Shown: positions 32,599 through 42,366 of the stretch, piece after piece
Layout of the letters: each line of letters begins with the position of its first letter
Position numbering within the stretch: the first letter of the stretch is position 1
Assembly (NCBI RefSeq): GCF_026339955.1
Contig: NZ_JAPEPW010000001.1
Location: 2,878,501 to 2,942,500, forward strand
Length of the DNA: 64,000 bases
Direction of reading: 5' to 3'
DNA from: Streptomyces sp. NBC_01549
Lineage (GTDB): Bacteria; Actinomycetota; Actinomycetes; Streptomycetales; Streptomycetaceae
The notes under the pieces: model-generated
Database searches by the model: none
The model's input: only the letters and a program-made list of their open reading frames with translations
Told to the model about the DNA's origin: nothing
Translations under genes and position numbers: made by a program

Positions 32599-33738
32599 GT
32601 GCCGCGCTCATCCGTACCACCCCCGGTGTCTCACGCGCCCCCTCTGGGCGCCCTCCTCCGCCAGTACGCCGCCGGGTCCGCGCTGACCTGCGACCCCGTC
32701 GAACAGGGGCTGCTCAACCACGGCTACCGGCTTCGCACCACCCGCGGCCGCTACTTCCTCAAACACCATTTCGACCCCGAGACCGCCGACCCCGTCGCGA
32801 TCGCCCGCCAGCACCGGGCGACCCTGCGCCTCGCGGACCTCGGCGTTCCCGTCGCCCCACCGCTGACCGGCACCGACGGGCGCACGGTCGCCGTCATCGG
32901 GGGCCACGCGTACGCGCTGCACCCCTGGATCGACGGCCGGCACCGGCACGGCGGCCAGCTCTCCACGGAGCAGTGCGCACGACTGGGGGCGCTCCTGGGC
33001 GTCGTCCACGCGAGCCTGGAGCGGGTGATGCCGACGGACGGCCGAGCCCCGGCGACACCGGCCGACACCACCCGGGCGAGGCGAGGGACGGCGGAAGCGG
33101 AGAGGTCGGCGGGAGGGGACGGCTCAACGGGGGTGGAAGGCTCAACGGCGGCCGAAGGGGTCGATCCGGCCCGGGGGGCCGACCCCGCGGACACCTTCGC
33201 GCTCATCGACCGCCTGCTCGCCCAGGTGCGCCGCCACCGCCCGTACGACGCCTTCGACGAACTGGCCCGGCACCGGCTCCTCGAGCGGCGCGCCCTCCTG
33301 GAGCGGCATGCCGACCGACGGCCCCCGCAGGGCGGCTCGGTGGGCTGGGTGCACGGCGACTTCCACCCCTTCAACCTGCTCTACCGCGACGGTGAACCGG
33401 CCGCGATCGTCGACTGGGACCGGCTGGGCGTCCATCCCCGCGCCGAGGAGGCCGTACGCGCCGCGGTGATCTTCTTCGTACGTCCCGTCGGCGCGCTCGA
33501 CCTGGCGAAGGTGCGGGCCTACGCACGCGCATACCGGCGGACGGCGGGCGCGGGACCCGCCGAACTGGCGGCCGCCGTGCACCGGGTGTGGTGGGAGCGC
33601 CTCAACGACTTCTGGATGCTGCGCTGGCACTACGAGCGCGGCGACACCCGCGCCGATCCGCAGTTCCCGGCGGCCTCGGCGCTGGCGGTGTGGTGGACGC
33701 GGGAGTACGACGCGGTGCGCGAGGCGTTCGCCGACTGA
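32599..33738 (+). CDS. Phosphotransferase family protein (APH/CHK fold)
   Basis: The 379-residue kinase-like protein has VEQGLLNHGYRLRTTRGRYFLK (nucleotide-binding strand and Lys), an ALHPWIDG hinge segment, the Brenner motif WVHGDFHPFNLL (catalytic Asp about residue 254) and the metal Asp in AAIVDWDRLG. A Ser/Gly/Thr/Glu-rich stretch of about 50 residues (about 150-200) interrupts the C-lobe. Substrates of this family include aminoglycosides, choline and homoserine. None can be chosen here. The GTG start lies about 7 bases after TAGCAT, so the mRNA is probably leaderless. A long hairpin follows. Confidence 0.85.
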   Translation: MPRSSVPPPVSHAPPLGALLRQYAAGSALTCDPVEQGLLNHGYRLRTTRGRYFLKHHFDPETADPVAIARQHRATLRLADLGVPVAPPLTGTDGRTVAVIGGHAYALHPWIDGRHRHGGQLSTEQCARLGALLGVVHASLERVMPTDGRAPATPADTTRARRGTAEAERSAGGDGSTGVEGSTAAEGVDPARGADPADTFALIDRLLAQVRRHRPYDAFDELARHRLLERRALLERHADRRPPQGGSVGWVHGDFHPFNLLYRDGEPAAIVDWDRLGVHPRAEEAVRAAVIFFVRPVGALDLAKVRAYARAYRRTAGAGPAELAAAVHRVWWERLNDFWMLRWHYERGDTRADPQFPAASALAVWWTREYDAVREAFAD

Positions 33739-33762
33739 TCGCCGTCACCGGTCAGGGGAGAA

Positions 33763-33811
33763 ACACCACGCGCGCGTGACGCCCGTTTCGGGCTTCACGC
33801 GCGCGTGGTGT
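33763..33811. terminator. 49-base near-perfect hairpin
   Basis: ACACCACGCGCGCGTGA (33763-33779) pairs exactly with TCACGCGCGCGTGGTGT (33795-33811), and GCCCG/CGGGC extends the stem to a TTT loop. It lies between the convergent phosphotransferase and Ser/Thr kinase genes. Confidence 0.9.
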
Positions 33812-33830
33812 ACGTCTGCGTCGGTGCCCT

Positions 33831-35414
<1,584 letters not shown>

Positions 35415-35858
35415 CAGTCCTCGCCGTCGTTTCTGCCCGCGGTCTGCGCGGTGGTTGTTACGGTCTCCGTCGGGCCACGCTACAGGCTTCGCGCAAGGCT
35501 CCGGCCCGAGATGGAAGTGAGATGGACCGGCCATGAAACCCGTCCTGGGTGCCCGCGTGCAAATTCCGTGTACCGCCCGCACGGCACCTGTAACGCTTCC
35601 GCGACGCTTCTTTCGCAGACGGTCACGGAACGGGCACCGCGCTTGACGTGTCAGTGCCCTACGGCAGACTTGGCCGGGAATCAGCCAATCGATCACCGCA
35701 ACACAGATCGATCACAGCTCGGACTCGGTACGGATCAACGCGCAGATCACCGCTCAACGCGCAGATCACCGCGCGGATCATCGCACGATCGCGCGGAGCG
35801 TGCGCGGCACAGCTGGCAGCACGAGCAGAACAATCCGCGCCAATGGGGGACGCAGAAC
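35415..35858. promoter_or_regulatory. 444-base gap between divergent kinase genes
   Basis: No credible gene is present. It contains a perfect tandem pair of a 19-mer (35735-35753 and 35754-35772) and further GATCACCGC-like echoes up to 35790. Both kinase promoters must lie here. Confidence 0.5.
35735..35772 (+). repeat. Perfect 19-bp tandem duplication
   Basis: TCAACGCGCAGATCACCGC occurs twice head-to-tail with no spacer, about 90 bases upstream of the second kinase start. Confidence 0.9.
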
Positions 35859-37477
35859 ATGAGCCAGGACGGCGCACAGGGCCGGTACGCGGGACGCGCG
35901 GTCGCCGGCGGCCGCTACCAGCTGCGTGATCTGCTCGGCGAAGGCGGCATGGCCTCGGTGCACCTCGCCTACGACTCGGTGCTCGACCGCCAGGTCGCGA
36001 TCAAGACACTGCACACCGAGCTCGGCCGCGAGCAGGCCTTCCGCGAGCGCTTCCGCCGCGAGGCCCAGGCGGTGGCGAAACTCACGCACACGAACATCGT
36101 CTCGGTCTTCGACACCGGCGAGGACGAACTGGGCGGCATGACGACGCCGTACATCGTCATGGAGTACGTCGAGGGCCGCCCGCTCGGCTCCGTGCTCGAC
36201 CAGGACATCGCGCAGTACGGGGCCATGCCCGCCGACAAGGCCCTGAAGATCACCGCGGACGTGCTGGCGGCCCTGGAGATCAGCCACGAGATGGGCCTGG
36301 TCCACCGGGACATCAAGCCGGGCAACGTGATGATGACGAAGCGCGGCGTCGTCAAGGTGATGGACTTCGGCATCGCCCGCGCCATGCAGTCCGGCGTCAC
36401 CTCGATGACGCAGACCGGAATGGTCGTCGGCACCCCGCAGTACCTCTCCCCGGAGCAGGCGCTCGGCCGGGGCGTGGACGCCCGGTCCGACCTGTACTCC
36501 GTCGGCATCATGCTGTTCCAACTGGTCACCGGGCGGCTGCCGTTCGAGGCCGACTCAGCGCTGGCCATCGCGTACGCGCACGTTCAGGAGGAGCCGGTCA
36601 CACCCTCCTCGATCAACCGCTCGCTGCCCCCGGCGGTGGACGCGCTGGTCGCCCGCGCACTGAAGAAGAACCCGAACGAGCGTTTCCCGAGCGCCGAGAT
36701 CATGCGCGACGAGTGTCTGCGGGTGGCCCAGTCGCTGCACGCCGCCGCGCCGAGCATAGTGCCGGGGGCCAGGACGTCGAGCGGCGCGGGCGTCGGCTCG
36801 GCGGTCTTCCCGCCCGTCGACCAGGCGATGCCCACCCCGGGTCCCGTACAGACGCCCTACCAGCCCGGTCCCTACGGTGCGCCGGCCCCGACGCCACGCC
36901 GTCCCAGGCGTACGGGTACCCGCAGCAGGGGGGCTACCCGGCGCCGGGGGTCCCGGTGTACGCCCCCCAGCAGGGCGTGTCGACCCCGCCGCCGTACCAC
37001 CTCACCCCCCAGCCCCAGACCTCCGTCCCGGGTGGCCGCAAGGGCAACAAGGCGGTCGTCGTCGGCTCGATCGTGGTCGCGCTCGTCGCGATCGGCGGAC
37101 TGATCACCGCCCTCGCGCTGCGCAACGGGCACGGCGACGACCAGGAAGGCGGCGGCAGCAGCCCCTCGCCGTCGGTGGTGGCGGGACACAAGGGTCCGGA
37201 CACGTCGAAGACGATCGACAAGGAGAAGTGCACGTCTCCGCAGGAGTCGTACAACGACCCGAACAAGATCCAGATCCCGGACTTCCGCTACAAGAACCTG
37301 ACGTCGGTGAAGTCCTGCTTCCAGGCCGCGGGCTGGCACATGAAGATCAAGCACGTCAACGAGACCACCTACGGCCAGGACACGATCATGGATCAGTTCC
37401 CGTCCGCGCATGACGACGTCGATCCCAAGGACATGCCGGACATCGAGCTGAGCGTCTCGACGGGCAACCCGGCCTGA
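35859..37477 (+). pseudogene. Ser/Thr kinase with PASTA domain, frameshifted
   Basis: ATG 35859 opens a complete kinase domain: LGEGGMASVHLAYDS, VAIKTL, HRDIKPGNVMM, DFGIARAMQ, SPEQALGRG. In the Pro-rich linker, at the CCCC run 36886-36889, the frame is lost. Read as given, it continues through an Arg/Ser-rich nonsense tail to 37103 (414 residues). One extra C there would join the frame that encodes YPQQGGYPAPGVPVYAPQQG, a membrane helix (VVVGSIVVALVAIGGLITALAL) and one PASTA-like domain ending at 37477. It is either a real single-base deletion that frees a soluble kinase, or a sequencing error in a C-run. Confidence 0.8.
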
Positions 37478-37493
37478 CCCGCCGGACCTAGGG

Positions 37494-37526
37494 GACGGGC
37501 CCGGCACTCCACGTGCCGGGCCCGTC
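37494..37526. terminator. Hairpin between the kinase and bpa
   Basis: GACGGGCCCGGCAC (37494-37507) pairs exactly with GTGCCGGGCCCGTC (37513-37526), facing both convergent genes. Confidence 0.85.
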
Positions 37527-37567
37527 TCGTGAGAAGGGGTCGCCTCGTAGGAAGGGGTCGCCCGGGG

Positions 37568-38110
37568 CTACAGGTACGGTCCGCCGGAGCGGCCGCCCGC
37601 ACGCGGGTCCTCGTCGCCGTCCAAGCCGCCGACGCCCGGCGGGAGCGCGCGGCGCATCTGCTCCAGCTGGGCCCTGGCCGCCATCTGCTGGGCGAACAGG
37701 GTCGTCTGGATGCCGTGGAAGAGGCCCTCCAACCAGCCCACCAGCTGGGCCTGCGCGATCCGCAGCTCGGCGTCGGTGGGGATCACGTCGTCCGTGAAGG
37801 GCAGCGAGAGCCGCTCCAGCTCCTCGACCAGCTCGGGCGCCAGGCCGTCCTCCAGCTCCTTCACGGAACTGGAGTGGATCTCCTTGAGCCGGACCCGGCT
37901 CGCCTCGTCCAGAGGTGCGGCGCGCACCTCTTCGAGAAGTTGCTTGATCATGCTCCCGATACGCATGACCTTGGCGGGCTGTTCGACCATCTCCGTCACC
38001 GGGACCTCGCGGGAGTCCTCGTCACCGGTGCCACCGAGAGCCATTCCGTCCTGGCCCACGACCAGGATCTGGGGGTTCTCCGGCGACCTTTCGTTCCTCG
38101 GCATCTCCAT
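37568..38110 (-). CDS. bpa: Bacterial proteasome activator (Bpa/PafE)
   Basis: The 180-residue protein matches DUF2587/Bpa. It has an acidic N-terminus, a four-helix core with MIKQLLEEVRAAPLDEASRVRLKEI and LSLPFTDDVIPTDAELRIAQAQLVGWLEGLFHGIQTTLFAQQM, and the C-terminal tail ending GGPYL. In Mycobacterium, Bpa forms a ring whose C-terminal GQYL docks into 20S proteasome alpha-ring pockets and opens the gate without ATP. GPYL here is the equivalent. Start candidates are MEMPRNER (38110) and, two codons later, MPRNER. The first Met (38128) is also possible. Confidence 0.92.
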   Translation of the reverse strand: MEMPRNERSPENPQILVVGQDGMALGGTGDEDSREVPVTEMVEQPAKVMRIGSMIKQLLEEVRAAPLDEASRVRLKEIHSSSVKELEDGLAPELVEELERLSLPFTDDVIPTDAELRIAQAQLVGWLEGLFHGIQTTLFAQQMAARAQLEQMRRALPPGVGGLDGDEDPRAGGRSGGPYL

Positions 38111-38266
38111 GCGGCCATTCTCTCGCACCCCTCCACCTCATCACGGTGGTGCCCCCCGTGCAGCGTGATCCACCGTCCAGGCGATCGTCGAGATGCCGGG
38201 AAAGGGAGGTCATGTGAGGCTTGCCCTATTGATCATGGGACTCCTCACCGGGAGGGGGTCACCCAC

Positions 38267-38722
38267 ATGACTCCACGGCTCACCGCGTTCCGTGTGGCCG
38301 GACTGCTGCTCGTCCTGACGACCGGCGCCATATGCCCTTCGTACGCCGTCTCCTACGCCGCCGATCCCACTCCGAGCGCCGGCGTCTCCCGCGCCGGGAG
38401 CAGCGAGGGAGAGGGCCGTACGCGACCGGGGCGGGCGGACCCGACGGCAGGGGACGAGGACGAGAACGGAAACCACGAGGACACCGTGCCTACGTACACG
38501 GACCGCGACCCCGCCGGGGAGGACGCCGCGTCGGACCGCCCGGAGGCGACCGACGCACCCGAGCCGTCGCGCCCCGCGGCCGTGCCCGTCCAGCACCAGG
38601 AGGTCGGTCCGGCGTCCGCCCCCGAACCGGTCCTCGAGATCCTGCCTCTCGGCAGCGGGCTGATCCTCATCGGCCTGGGCCTGGGCCTGGCCTTCCTCGC
38701 CCTGCGCCTGCGACGCGACTGA
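38267..38722 (+). CDS. Secreted, membrane-anchored hypothetical protein
   Basis: The 151-residue protein has a signal peptide (VAGLLLVLTTGAICPSYAVSYA). It then has a highly acidic, disordered Asp/Glu/Pro/Thr-rich region (about 35-120), a C-terminal membrane helix (GSGLILIGLGLGLAFLAL) and a basic RLRRD end. This resembles a wall-spanning protein anchored at its C-terminus, but no LPxTG sorting motif is visible. The ATG at 38267 has a strong GGAGGGGG ribosome site. The function is unknown. Confidence 0.7.
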   Translation: MTPRLTAFRVAGLLLVLTTGAICPSYAVSYAADPTPSAGVSRAGSSEGEGRTRPGRADPTAGDEDENGNHEDTVPTYTDRDPAGEDAASDRPEATDAPEPSRPAAVPVQHQEVGPASAPEPVLEILPLGSGLILIGLGLGLAFLALRLRRD

Positions 38723-38768
38723 GCGGACCGCCCGGGCACCCGAACCGGGTCGTCGGGGCTTCGGTGTC

Positions 38769-39758
38769 TTAGTCCTTGCCGGGGACGACGAGGAGGACCT
38801 TGCCGATGTGGCCGCTCTCCTCCAGGATCTGGTGCCCCGTGGCCGCCTCGCTCATCGGCAGCTCACGGTCGACGACCGGACGTACGTGGCCGGAGGCGAT
38901 CAGCGGCCACACGTGCTCGCGTACGGCCGCGACGATCGCCGCCTTCTCGCCGAGCGGGCGGGCGCGCAGCGAGGTGGCGCTGATCGCGGCACGCTTGGTG
39001 AGGAGCGCGCCGATGTTCAGCTCGCCCTTGCCGCCACCCTGCAGACCGATGATCGCGAGCCGTCCGTTGACCGCGAGGGTCCGCACATTGCGGTCGAGGT
39101 ACTTGGCGCCCATGTTGTCGAGGATGACGTCGGCGCCCGAGCCGTCCGTGGCGCGGTCGATCTCCTCGACGAAGTCCTGCTCGCGGTAGTTGACGAGGAT
39201 GTCCGCGCCGAGCTCGGCGCAGAAGTCGAGCTTCTCCTTGGTGCCGGCCGTGACGGCGACCTTCGCGCCGACGGCCTTCGCCAGCTGGATCGCCATGGTG
39301 CCGATGCCGCTGGAGCCGCCGTGCACGAGCAGGGTCTCGCCCGGGCGCAGGTGGGAGATCATGAAGACGTTGGACCAGACGGTGCAGGTCACCTCGGGCA
39401 GTGCGGCCGCCTGCTTGAGGTCCAGACCCTCGGGAACGGGCAGCAGCTGCCCGGCCGGGACGACGACCTTCTCGCCGTATCCGCCGCCCGCGAGCAGTGC
39501 GCAGACCTCGTCGCCGACGGCCCATCCGGAGACTCCGGGGCCGGTCTCGACGATCCGGCCCGAGCACTCGAGTCCGGGGTAGGGGGAGGCGCCGGGCGGC
39601 GGGTTGTAGAAGCCCTGCCGTTGCATCAGATCGGCGCGGTTGACGGCGCTGGCCACTACTTCGACGAGAACTTCCCCGTCACCGGGAACGGGATCCGGCA
39701 CATCCGTCCACGTGAGCACTTCGGGGCCGCCGGGCTGGGTGATCGTCACTGCCTTCAT
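38769..39758 (-). CDS. NAD(P)H:quinone oxidoreductase, zinc-free MDR type
   Basis: From MKAVTITQPGGPEVLTW (39758) the protein is 329 residues. It has the quinone-oxidoreductase pattern NRADLMQRQGFYNPPPG, the NADPH-binding AxxGxxG-like segment LLVHGGSSGIGTMAIQLAKAVG (about 140-161) and VDRELPMSEAATGHQILEE near the end. The zinc ligands of alcohol dehydrogenases are absent. Most members reduce quinones or enones with NADPH (PIG3/Qor class). The longer in-frame start at 39872 lies in a foreign-looking junction and is rejected. The gene is the last intact core gene before the accessory island. Confidence 0.92.
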   Translation of the reverse strand: MKAVTITQPGGPEVLTWTDVPDPVPGDGEVLVEVVASAVNRADLMQRQGFYNPPPGASPYPGLECSGRIVETGPGVSGWAVGDEVCALLAGGGYGEKVVVPAGQLLPVPEGLDLKQAAALPEVTCTVWSNVFMISHLRPGETLLVHGGSSGIGTMAIQLAKAVGAKVAVTAGTKEKLDFCAELGADILVNYREQDFVEEIDRATDGSGADVILDNMGAKYLDRNVRTLAVNGRLAIIGLQGGGKGELNIGALLTKRAAISATSLRARPLGEKAAIVAAVREHVWPLIASGHVRPVVDRELPMSEAATGHQILEESGHIGKVLLVVPGKD

Positions 39759-39777
39759 AGGGCCGACGCTACCTCCG

Positions 39778-39876
39778 TCACACGGTGAGAGGCACGCGGG
39801 CACCGTCCTCGGCGAGCTGCCGGCGCTCGGCCCGGCGGACGACGAGCGGTGCGGCCAGGCCCGTGAGCACACTCAG
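39778..39876 (-). pseudogene. Truncated 3' end of a native gene at the island edge
   Basis: A frame ending at TGA (39778-39780), 19 bases from the oxidoreductase start, encodes about 30 residues typical of a cytosolic protein tail (LTGLAAPLVVRRAERRQLAE, then DGARVPLTV). Upstream of about 39880 the coding character vanishes. This looks like the C-terminal remnant of the gene once upstream of the oxidoreductase, cut when the island entered. The family is not identifiable. Confidence 0.4.
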
Positions 39877-39931
39877 CCTGAGCTCCCATTCTAGGCCAAG
39901 CATTGACCATCTCGCTGCGCAGGCCGGTCTA

Positions 39932-39957
39932 CTGCCCCGTGCGACTTTTCGGGGCAG
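39932..39957. terminator. Hairpin in non-coding island edge
   Basis: CTGCCCCG (39932-39939) pairs with CGGGGCAG (39950-39957) around a loop containing CTTTT. It may terminate the small ATPase gene transcribed from the right. Confidence 0.45.
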
Positions 39958-40003
39958 ATGACACCGCGGTGCTGGGCTGAGCTGGGCCCCTGGCGGGTGG
40001 ACC

Positions 40004-40525
40004 TCAACTCTTGACGGCTTCTGCGATCTGTAGGGCGACCTGGGCGGGCGTGAGGTCCGTGGTGTCGACGACCTCGGCCTCGCCATGTAGCCATGTTCGG
40101 GCCGCCTCGGCGTAGGGCTCAAGGTATTCGAGACGGAATGGGGAGGGGCCAAGAACAGTGTCCCCCTCGATGCGTCCACGGAGGGTGTCTTGGTCAGCGT
40201 GGAGGACGAAGTGCCGTACCGGGATGGCATGTTGGGCGAGGCCCGTGCTGATCTCGCGCCAGTACTGCTCGACCAGGACGGTCATGGGCATCACCAGAGT
40301 GCCGCCGGTGTAGTCGAGTACGCGGCGGGCGGTCTCGACGACGAGCGGCCGCCACGGCGGCCAGTGCTGGAAGTTGCCCGTCCAGGGCAGCCCTGGCGTG
40401 ATGTCCATGAGTGTCTCGCCGACCTTCTCGGCGTCGAACACCCGTGAATCCGGGATCAACTGCTGCACGAGTGCACCGGTCGTCGTCTTGCCTGCGCCGT
40501 GGGTGCCGTTGAGCCATACGATCAT
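40004..40525 (-). CDS. Small P-loop ATP-binding protein (TmrB-like)
   Basis: The 173-residue protein starts MIVWLNGTHGAGKTTTGALV (Walker A GTHGAGKT, residues about 7-14) and continues with SRVFDAEKVGETLMDITPGL, EQYWREISTGL and HFVLHADQDTLRGRIEGD, the pattern of TmrB/kinase-like ATP-binding proteins. TmrB gives tunicamycin resistance in Bacillus. For this homologue neither the substrate nor resistance is demonstrated. It is the leftmost gene of the accessory island, with a 316-base upstream gap to the IS701 transposase stop and no partner gene. Confidence 0.75.
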   Translation of the reverse strand: MIVWLNGTHGAGKTTTGALVQQLIPDSRVFDAEKVGETLMDITPGLPWTGNFQHWPPWRPLVVETARRVLDYTGGTLVMPMTVLVEQYWREISTGLAQHAIPVRHFVLHADQDTLRGRIEGDTVLGPSPFRLEYLEPYAEAARTWLHGEAEVVDTTDLTPAQVALQIAEAVKS

Positions 40526-40803
40526 GGAACCCAACGCTAGCGCTGTGCGGGCCGCAGGAACGGGCACAGCAGAAATCCGGTACGGCTTCGGCGTTTCTCA
40601 GGGTGGTGCCAACCACAAAGATCAGGTGTCACCTATCTCGAAAAGTCGCGCCCCGCCCCCGCCTCGCGTCGCCCCGCAGCCGCCGAACTGCTTGATGCTT
40701 TGGCTAATCTTCATCGAACAGAACCTCACCTGGCATACGCCCGAAGCCACCCACGAGAGGGACGTGCTGGGTTCTGTGGTTCAACACCGGTGCAGCATCA
40801 TCC
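40526..40803. other. Non-coding stretch between the ATPase gene and IS701
   Basis: I see no gene. It should hold the promoter of the leftward ATPase gene. It contains the short palindrome GGTGTCACC and a C-rich tract, but nothing I can assign. Confidence 0.4.
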
Positions 40804-42312
40804 GACACGGCAGCTGTAGTTCGTGACTCGTGAGGTTCCTGTCATGCGATGGCCACTGCTGTGACGTTGTTCCAGCGGCGGTGGCAGGCCGTCGCGCGAT
40901 GCTGGTGTCGGCGACGCCAGTTCGACCAGCGCAGGGCGTGTGCCGGATCGGTGTCCTGGCGGGGCCTTGGCAGGGCGAAGACCCGCAATAGCGCGAGGAG
41001 TTCGCGCGGGCTGACGGGCACCATGGCCAACTCGTCGTCGGAGTTGGCGGGGTGGGCGCGTTGCCGCTCGTGGAGGGCGCCGACGGCCAGAAGTGCGTAG
41101 GCGATCATTGACATGAGGCTCCAGCGGTGCCAGGACGTCCAGCAGGTGACCTGGCCGGTGTCGAGGTGGGCCAGGCCCTTGGCTCCCTGGAAGTCCTCCT
41201 CGACCCGCCACCTGCGGCAGACCGCGCTGACCAGCACCGATATCGGCTGCGGGTCGGGGTGCCAGGTCCGGTAGAAGGAAAGGGTGCCGGTGCGGCGGTG
41301 GCGTCGGACCAGGACCTGGCTGTGCCCGGCGGCCTGTCCGGGCGGCGCATCGTCGGGGTTCACGTCGATCATCGCCCAGTCGTAGAGCCGCTCGGCCTTG
41401 GTGCCATGGCCGGTCCTCAGCCGCATCCAGGCCCGCTTCGGCACCCGCTCCAGCAGCGCGGTGACCTTCTTCTTCCCGGCGCCCGGGGTGGTGACCCGGT
41501 GGCTGGTGGGTACCGCGATCGCGTAGCCGTAGCCCAGCGCACGGATCCGCGCACGCAACTCCCGTCCACCGTAGACCTCGTCGGCGGCCACCCACGCGGT
41601 GTGCACCCCCGAGGCGTGGGCGTCCTCCAGCATGTCGCCGGCCAGTTGCGGCTTGGTGGCGAACACCCTCTCGTCGGGCACCCCGACCAGCTCACGGCGC
41701 TCGTCGTCCGCCGCCCATGCCTCGCCCAGGTACAGCCGACGGTCGACCAGCGCGTGCCCCTCGGCACTCACGTAGGAGAGGTGTACCGCGACCTGGCACA
41801 GCCCGATCCCGCCCAGCGCCCCGGAGTACTGCCGGGCCGCGCCGACCGCGTCGAGGGACGACTTCTCATCGCCCGTCTCGTCCACCACCAACATCACCTC
41901 CCTCTCGCCGAGTTGCTCCACCGTCCAGGCCGCGACCGACCGGCGGACTGCCTCGGTGTCGAAGCGGGCCCTCGACAAGAAGTGCTGCAGGACATGCGGA
42001 CCGCTGTGGCCGATCGCCTCGGCCAACGACCAGCAGTTCGCCGATTCCTTGACCATCAGCAGCCCAGAGACCATGTTCCGGCAGGTCAGCCGGGTCTCCC
42101 GGCGCGGGAAGCAGCTCGCGAACCGGCCCATCAACCCCTCGAACAACCCGTCCCACCCGGCGTGTACTACCGTGGCCTGCGCGGCCACCGCTTCTTGATT
42201 CTTCGTCACACAAGATCACGATGCCGGTGGCCGTACCCCTGCCGCAGGCACCCCACCCACCACGCTGGCCAGCGGCGATGCCTCACGCCTCACGAACTAC
42301 AGCTGCCGTGTC
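40804..42312 (-). mobile_element. IS701-family insertion sequence
   Basis: A complete element is bounded by inverted repeats of about 32 bases. The left end (40804-40835) reads GACACGGCAGCTGTAGTTCG. The right end (42281-42312) ends with the exact complement of those 20 bases, and the remainder differs at two bases. It encloses a single intact transposase gene. The bases outside the ends (TCCG left, CCGA right) do not form a matching 4-base target duplication, suggesting age or later recombination at one end. Confidence 0.85.
40842..42209 (-). CDS. IS701 family transposase
   Basis: The 455-residue DDE transposase has the family pattern: RRETRLTCRNMVSGLLMVKE at the N-terminus, MLVVDETGDEKSSLDAVGAARQYSG (first catalytic Asp), WVAADEVYGG (second Asp) and CRRWRVEEDFQGAKGLAHLD (Glu), with a His-rich C-terminus. 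The reading frame is intact with no stop, so the element may still be mobile. It lies wholly within inverted repeats at 40804-42312. Confidence 0.93.
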   Translation of the reverse strand: MTKNQEAVAAQATVVHAGWDGLFEGLMGRFASCFPRRETRLTCRNMVSGLLMVKESANCWSLAEAIGHSGPHVLQHFLSRARFDTEAVRRSVAAWTVEQLGEREVMLVVDETGDEKSSLDAVGAARQYSGALGGIGLCQVAVHLSYVSAEGHALVDRRLYLGEAWAADDERRELVGVPDERVFATKPQLAGDMLEDAHASGVHTAWVAADEVYGGRELRARIRALGYGYAIAVPTSHRVTTPGAGKKKVTALLERVPKRAWMRLRTGHGTKAERLYDWAMIDVNPDDAPPGQAAGHSQVLVRRHRRTGTLSFYRTWHPDPQPISVLVSAVCRRWRVEEDFQGAKGLAHLDTGQVTCWTSWHRWSLMSMIAYALLAVGALHERQRAHPANSDDELAMVPVSPRELLALLRVFALPRPRQDTDPAHALRWSNWRRRHQHRATACHRRWNNVTAVAIA

Positions 42313-42366
42313 CGAGACCATAGCGACCATGCTGGCTGACTGGATCACCGTCGCAGGGGGCAAGCG

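Noticed and set aside
39880..40003. tRNA fragment or att site as the island's integration point
   Set aside because: No tRNA 3' end, integrase gene or matching direct repeat at the two island edges was found by eye.
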